Positions 5,607 through 7,650 of a DNA stretch of 7,650 nucleotides are shown here, in pieces (the stretch's first letter is position 1; every line of letters starts with the position of its first letter). The translations under genes and the position numbers were made by a program. Below the pieces are notes generated by a model that was not told the DNA's origin, searched no databases, and saw only the letters and a program-made list of their open reading frames with translations. Source of the stretch: Bdellovibrio sp. (GTDB taxonomy: Bacteria; Bdellovibrionota; Bdellovibrionia; Bdellovibrionales; Bdellovibrionaceae); assembly GCA_019104905.1 (NCBI GenBank), contig JAHRXB010000226.1:1-7650 (forward strand), given 5' to 3'.

Positions 5607-6353
5607 ATGCAGTTCAACAAATCAGCAGCCATTGTTTTCGCATTAAGTTTGAGCGCTTTACTCACAGGATGTGAAGCGGAACAGACCGAAAAAGATATGA
5701 TCGCCGAAGCCCAGTTTTGCCTCGATGATGCCCGAGACGCTGCCTCGGCAAATGCCTGTATGAGCAAAATCAGTGGATTGACGTCACCTCAAGCCTACTC
5801 TCTTCGTTGTGCTGCCGGCTTTATTGCTGCTGAAGTCACAAGCCCCGAGAAGCTCTCAACCGCTCTGAATGCGATTAGTAAAGGGGACGGTACAACGGCA
5901 CTCTTGGGAACTCTCAATTTTGGTGATTTGACGCTGGCATCAAGCACCGCGAGTTCCTGCGCTCTCTCCGGTCAAACAGGTTTGTCTCTTTTAGGAGCCA
6001 TGGCAAAAAGTGCGACGGCTCTGAGCAACGCCGCTTCAAGTTTGGGCTCTTGCTCTGGTGGAGTTGAGACCTGTGACGCGGCGGCGATTCAGGGAGCGAT
6101 CACTAACTTGTTAAATGATCTCAATGGAACGCCGACAGCAGAGACCCTTGCGACGGTCGAAGCCGTTGGTTCTTCGATTCAAACCGTTTATCAGTCGACT
6201 TGCGGCGGGAGCGCTGCTGCCAATGAAGATATCTGTAACTCCATCAGCTCAGCAATCCAGAACCCACCTCCCGGTGTTCCTGCCATTGACCTTTCAACCA
6301 GTTCATCAGAGGACATTGGTCATGCATTGATTGCATGGTGGAAAACTCACTAA
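5607..6353 (+). CDS. Ala/Ser-rich, Cys-rich lipoprotein of unknown function
   Basis: This is a 248-residue protein with a good lipoprotein signal: MQFNK, a hydrophobic stretch, then LLTGC with the lipidated Cys at 22. AAGGAGA at 5593-5599 precedes the ATG by 7 bases (8 from the AGGAG core), fixing the start. After the lipid Cys there are eight more (38, 51, 68, 118, 149, 156, 199, 210), mostly in a helical-looking Ala/Ser/Leu-rich protein, so several disulfides are plausible. Residues 34-71 (EAQ..LD...A...IS...AG) align without gaps to residues 41-78 of the lipoprotein at 1983-3047, suggesting a shared N-terminal module. It lacks the calcium-type motifs of that protein. It converges on the barrel gene at 6421-7602 and shares its terminator. 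It could be transcribed alone or read through from the DUF2252 gene 113 bases upstream. I do not recognise a named family. Confidence 0.82.
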   Translation: MQFNKSAAIVFALSLSALLTGCEAEQTEKDMIAEAQFCLDDARDAASANACMSKISGLTSPQAYSLRCAAGFIAAEVTSPEKLSTALNAISKGDGTTALLGTLNFGDLTLASSTASSCALSGQTGLSLLGAMAKSATALSNAASSLGSCSGGVETCDAAAIQGAITNLLNDLNGTPTAETLATVEAVGSSIQTVYQSTCGGSAAANEDICNSISSAIQNPPPGVPAIDLSTSSSEDIGHALIAWWKTH

Positions 6354-6366
6354 GAAGTGCCCAAAC

Positions 6367-6398
6367 AAAAAAGGCTTCCCAGAAAGGAAGCCTTTTTT
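6367..6398. terminator. Bidirectional intrinsic terminator between convergent genes
   Basis: A perfect 13-base inverted repeat (AAAAAAGGCTTCC / GGAAGCCTTTTTT) has a 6-base loop CAGAAA. The core is a 7-bp GC-containing stem flanked by A-run and T-run, so a U-tract follows the hairpin on either strand. It begins 13 bases after the stop of the plus-strand lipoprotein gene and 22 bases after the stop of the minus-strand barrel gene, serving both. Confidence 0.93.
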
Positions 6399-6420
6399 TA
6401 TTTCTAAATTCTTTTAATTT

Positions 6421-7602
6421 TTAGAAATCCAAATTCAATCTTGTCGCATAAACACGGCTTTCTACAGGGGTGTTCTTGGTGCCGACATCGTCCGCATAAC
6501 TGACCACGTCCAGATTGAAAACACCTAACTCTGCCGACAGACCGGCCGTCCAAAACCCTTGGCTAAGTCCGACGCGATAATGTCCCTTCCACCAAGTCGT
6601 CACAGTCCAATCAAACTCGAAGCCAAGGTGAAGACCTTTTCTCCAGTTAAAATCAGGATGACCCAAATCACGCACATCCAAAACGCCCCGTCCCCCGAAA
6701 ATCCACATCGAAGGATATTCCCAGCGAGTTCCCAGATCGACAACGCGATAAAGTTTCTCTGGAGTTCCGTTTTGCGCCTCTTTATTTAAAAGCTTCATGG
6801 ATTGTCCAAAACCCATCTCGGCCACGTTCCGAACTACAGCACCAAAAGTAGGACGCGCCAAACGCATCACCGACCAAATTCCTTCATCAGGAAGCTCCGG
6901 CGTCCACAAAAGACCCAGATCCGCATCAACCGTATATCCTTCTAATAGATCACTCTTACTCACGATCTCACTGCTATTGGCGAGATCTGCCGCGCTGATG
7001 GATTTACTAAAAAACCCACGATTAACAAATTTTCCGGTCACTCCCCACGAAAGACGACCGTGATCCACACCTTTTAAATCATCTGCATAAGCGAGCCCCA
7101 AGGTGGTGTCCGCGTAAACAGTCGCGTTGATCGTCGGCCCGACCTGTTGATGCATGGCCATTTCGACACTCACATCCACAGGGATCAAAGCCATACCCCA
7201 GTTAGGACGAACCCACACTCCCTCGAGTGGTGACAGACGCATCGAGTAGACATCGCCATAGTGCTTCTGAATCAACTCAAGATAAGCCGTTTGTTTGTCG
7301 GACTCTGACTTTCCAGATTTTTCAATATCGCTGTACTCATTATAGAAATCCATCGCCCCCGGAGTTCCCGCCACACCGAGTGAAAGATTGATCTGCCCAT
7401 CTTCACGACGAGCCAGACCCGCCGGATTATAGAAGATCGCCGAGTAATCATTCGCCACCGCGACAAAAGCATCCCCCATCCCCAACGCTCGCGGGGCTTG
7501 ATATTGATGATGAATTGTCGTGCTGATGCTTGCTGCCTGAGCCAGGGATCCCGCAGAAAGAACGAAAAGGCCGGTGAGAATTAAACTTCCCCGTCTTGAC
7601 AT
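6421..7602 (-). CDS. PorV/TraF-like outer-membrane beta-barrel protein
   Basis: This is a 393-residue exported protein. The frame is open further upstream, but the ATG at 7602 is chosen because GGAGG at 7611-7615 sits 8 bases before it and MSRRGSLILTGLFVLSAG... is then a proper signal peptide (cleavage after AQA at 23). The hallmark at 38-65 (RALGMGDAFVAVANDYSAIF, then YNPAGLA) is the closest of the three barrels to the textbook PorV/TraF_2/FadL-like N-terminus. Shared motifs follow: FGAVVRNV (253-260), RVGLSQGFWTAG (343-354) and YADDVG (369-374). The protein ends RLNLDF, with the terminal Phe expected of a barrel inserted by the Bam machinery. An insert rich in charged residues at about 86-117 and another at 201-222 are probably surface loops. 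It is transcribed away from the right edge and ends at a terminator shared with the convergent lipoprotein gene. Outer-membrane location is well supported; substrate is unknown. Confidence 0.87.
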   Translation of the reverse strand: MSRRGSLILTGLFVLSAGSLAQAASISTTIHHQYQAPRALGMGDAFVAVANDYSAIFYNPAGLARREDGQINLSLGVAGTPGAMDFYNEYSDIEKSGKSESDKQTAYLELIQKHYGDVYSMRLSPLEGVWVRPNWGMALIPVDVSVEMAMHQQVGPTINATVYADTTLGLAYADDLKGVDHGRLSWGVTGKFVNRGFFSKSISAADLANSSEIVSKSDLLEGYTVDADLGLLWTPELPDEGIWSVMRLARPTFGAVVRNVAEMGFGQSMKLLNKEAQNGTPEKLYRVVDLGTRWEYPSMWIFGGRGVLDVRDLGHPDFNWRKGLHLGFEFDWTVTTWWKGHYRVGLSQGFWTAGLSAELGVFNLDVVSYADDVGTKNTPVESRVYATRLNLDF

Positions 7603-7610
7603 AATAAGTG

Positions 7611-7615
7611 CCTCC
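7611..7615 (-). promoter_or_regulatory. Ribosome binding site that fixes the start of the barrel gene at 7602
   Basis: GGAGG on the minus strand is 8 bases before the ATG at 7602. It decides between this start and the longer in-frame reading, whose extra residues would bury the signal peptide. Confidence 0.8.
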
Positions 7616-7650
7616 AAATTGCAATAACAAGAAATGAGTCTGGGCAAGGA

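Noticed and set aside
7618..7647. Promoter-like TTGCCC and TGCAAT with 18-base spacing upstream of the third barrel
   Set aside because: Transcription would start inside the GGAGG ribosome site at 7611-7615, removing it. The real promoter is probably right of the window.
1..7650. Mobile elements, CRISPR arrays, tRNA and rRNA genes
   Set aside because: No transposase or integrase frame, no regularly spaced repeats and no recognisable RNA gene were seen on either strand.

Overview
The window looks like chromosomal DNA of a Gram-negative bacterium with a complex outer membrane. Gene content and protein style suggest Bdellovibrio or a relative: TraF/PorV-like beta-barrels, Cys-rich lipoproteins, an exported DUF2252 protein and an AddB-like protein. 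This placement comes from recognition only, with no rRNA or marker gene to confirm it. I see no transposon, phage, tRNA, rRNA or CRISPR signature. Coding density is high and all seven genes look intact, apart from the one cut by the left edge.

Layout. Bases 4142 down to 1 (minus strand) hold a tightly packed operon: a PorV/TraF-like barrel (3057-4142), a 9-base gap, a Cys-rich lipoprotein with acidic calcium-type motifs (1983-3047), a 4-base ATGA overlap, a second barrel (868-1986), a 7-base gap, then the N-terminal part of an AddB/RecC-like recombination protein that runs off the left edge (1-860). A 166-base divergent intergenic region (4143-4308) separates this operon from a plus-strand gene for an exported DUF2252 protein (4309-5493). 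A 113-base gap follows, then a second Cys-rich lipoprotein (5607-6353, plus). That gene converges on a third PorV/TraF-like barrel (6421-7602, minus), and a strong bidirectional terminator lies between them.

How the genes may work together. Six of the seven products carry an export signal: four type I signal peptides and two lipoprotein signals. The three barrels are paralogues sharing at least four collinear motifs. The two lipoproteins share an ungapped N-terminal motif pattern, and each has eight cysteines beyond the lipidated one. The locus therefore reads as an envelope cluster in which a barrel-plus-lipoprotein pairing occurs twice. The most unusual protein is the DUF2252 member. Its kinase-like motifs occur in permuted order (catalytic-loop-like first, Gly-rich loop and lysine later), and it has a signal peptide, which would put it outside the cytoplasm. 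No function is established here for any of the envelope proteins.
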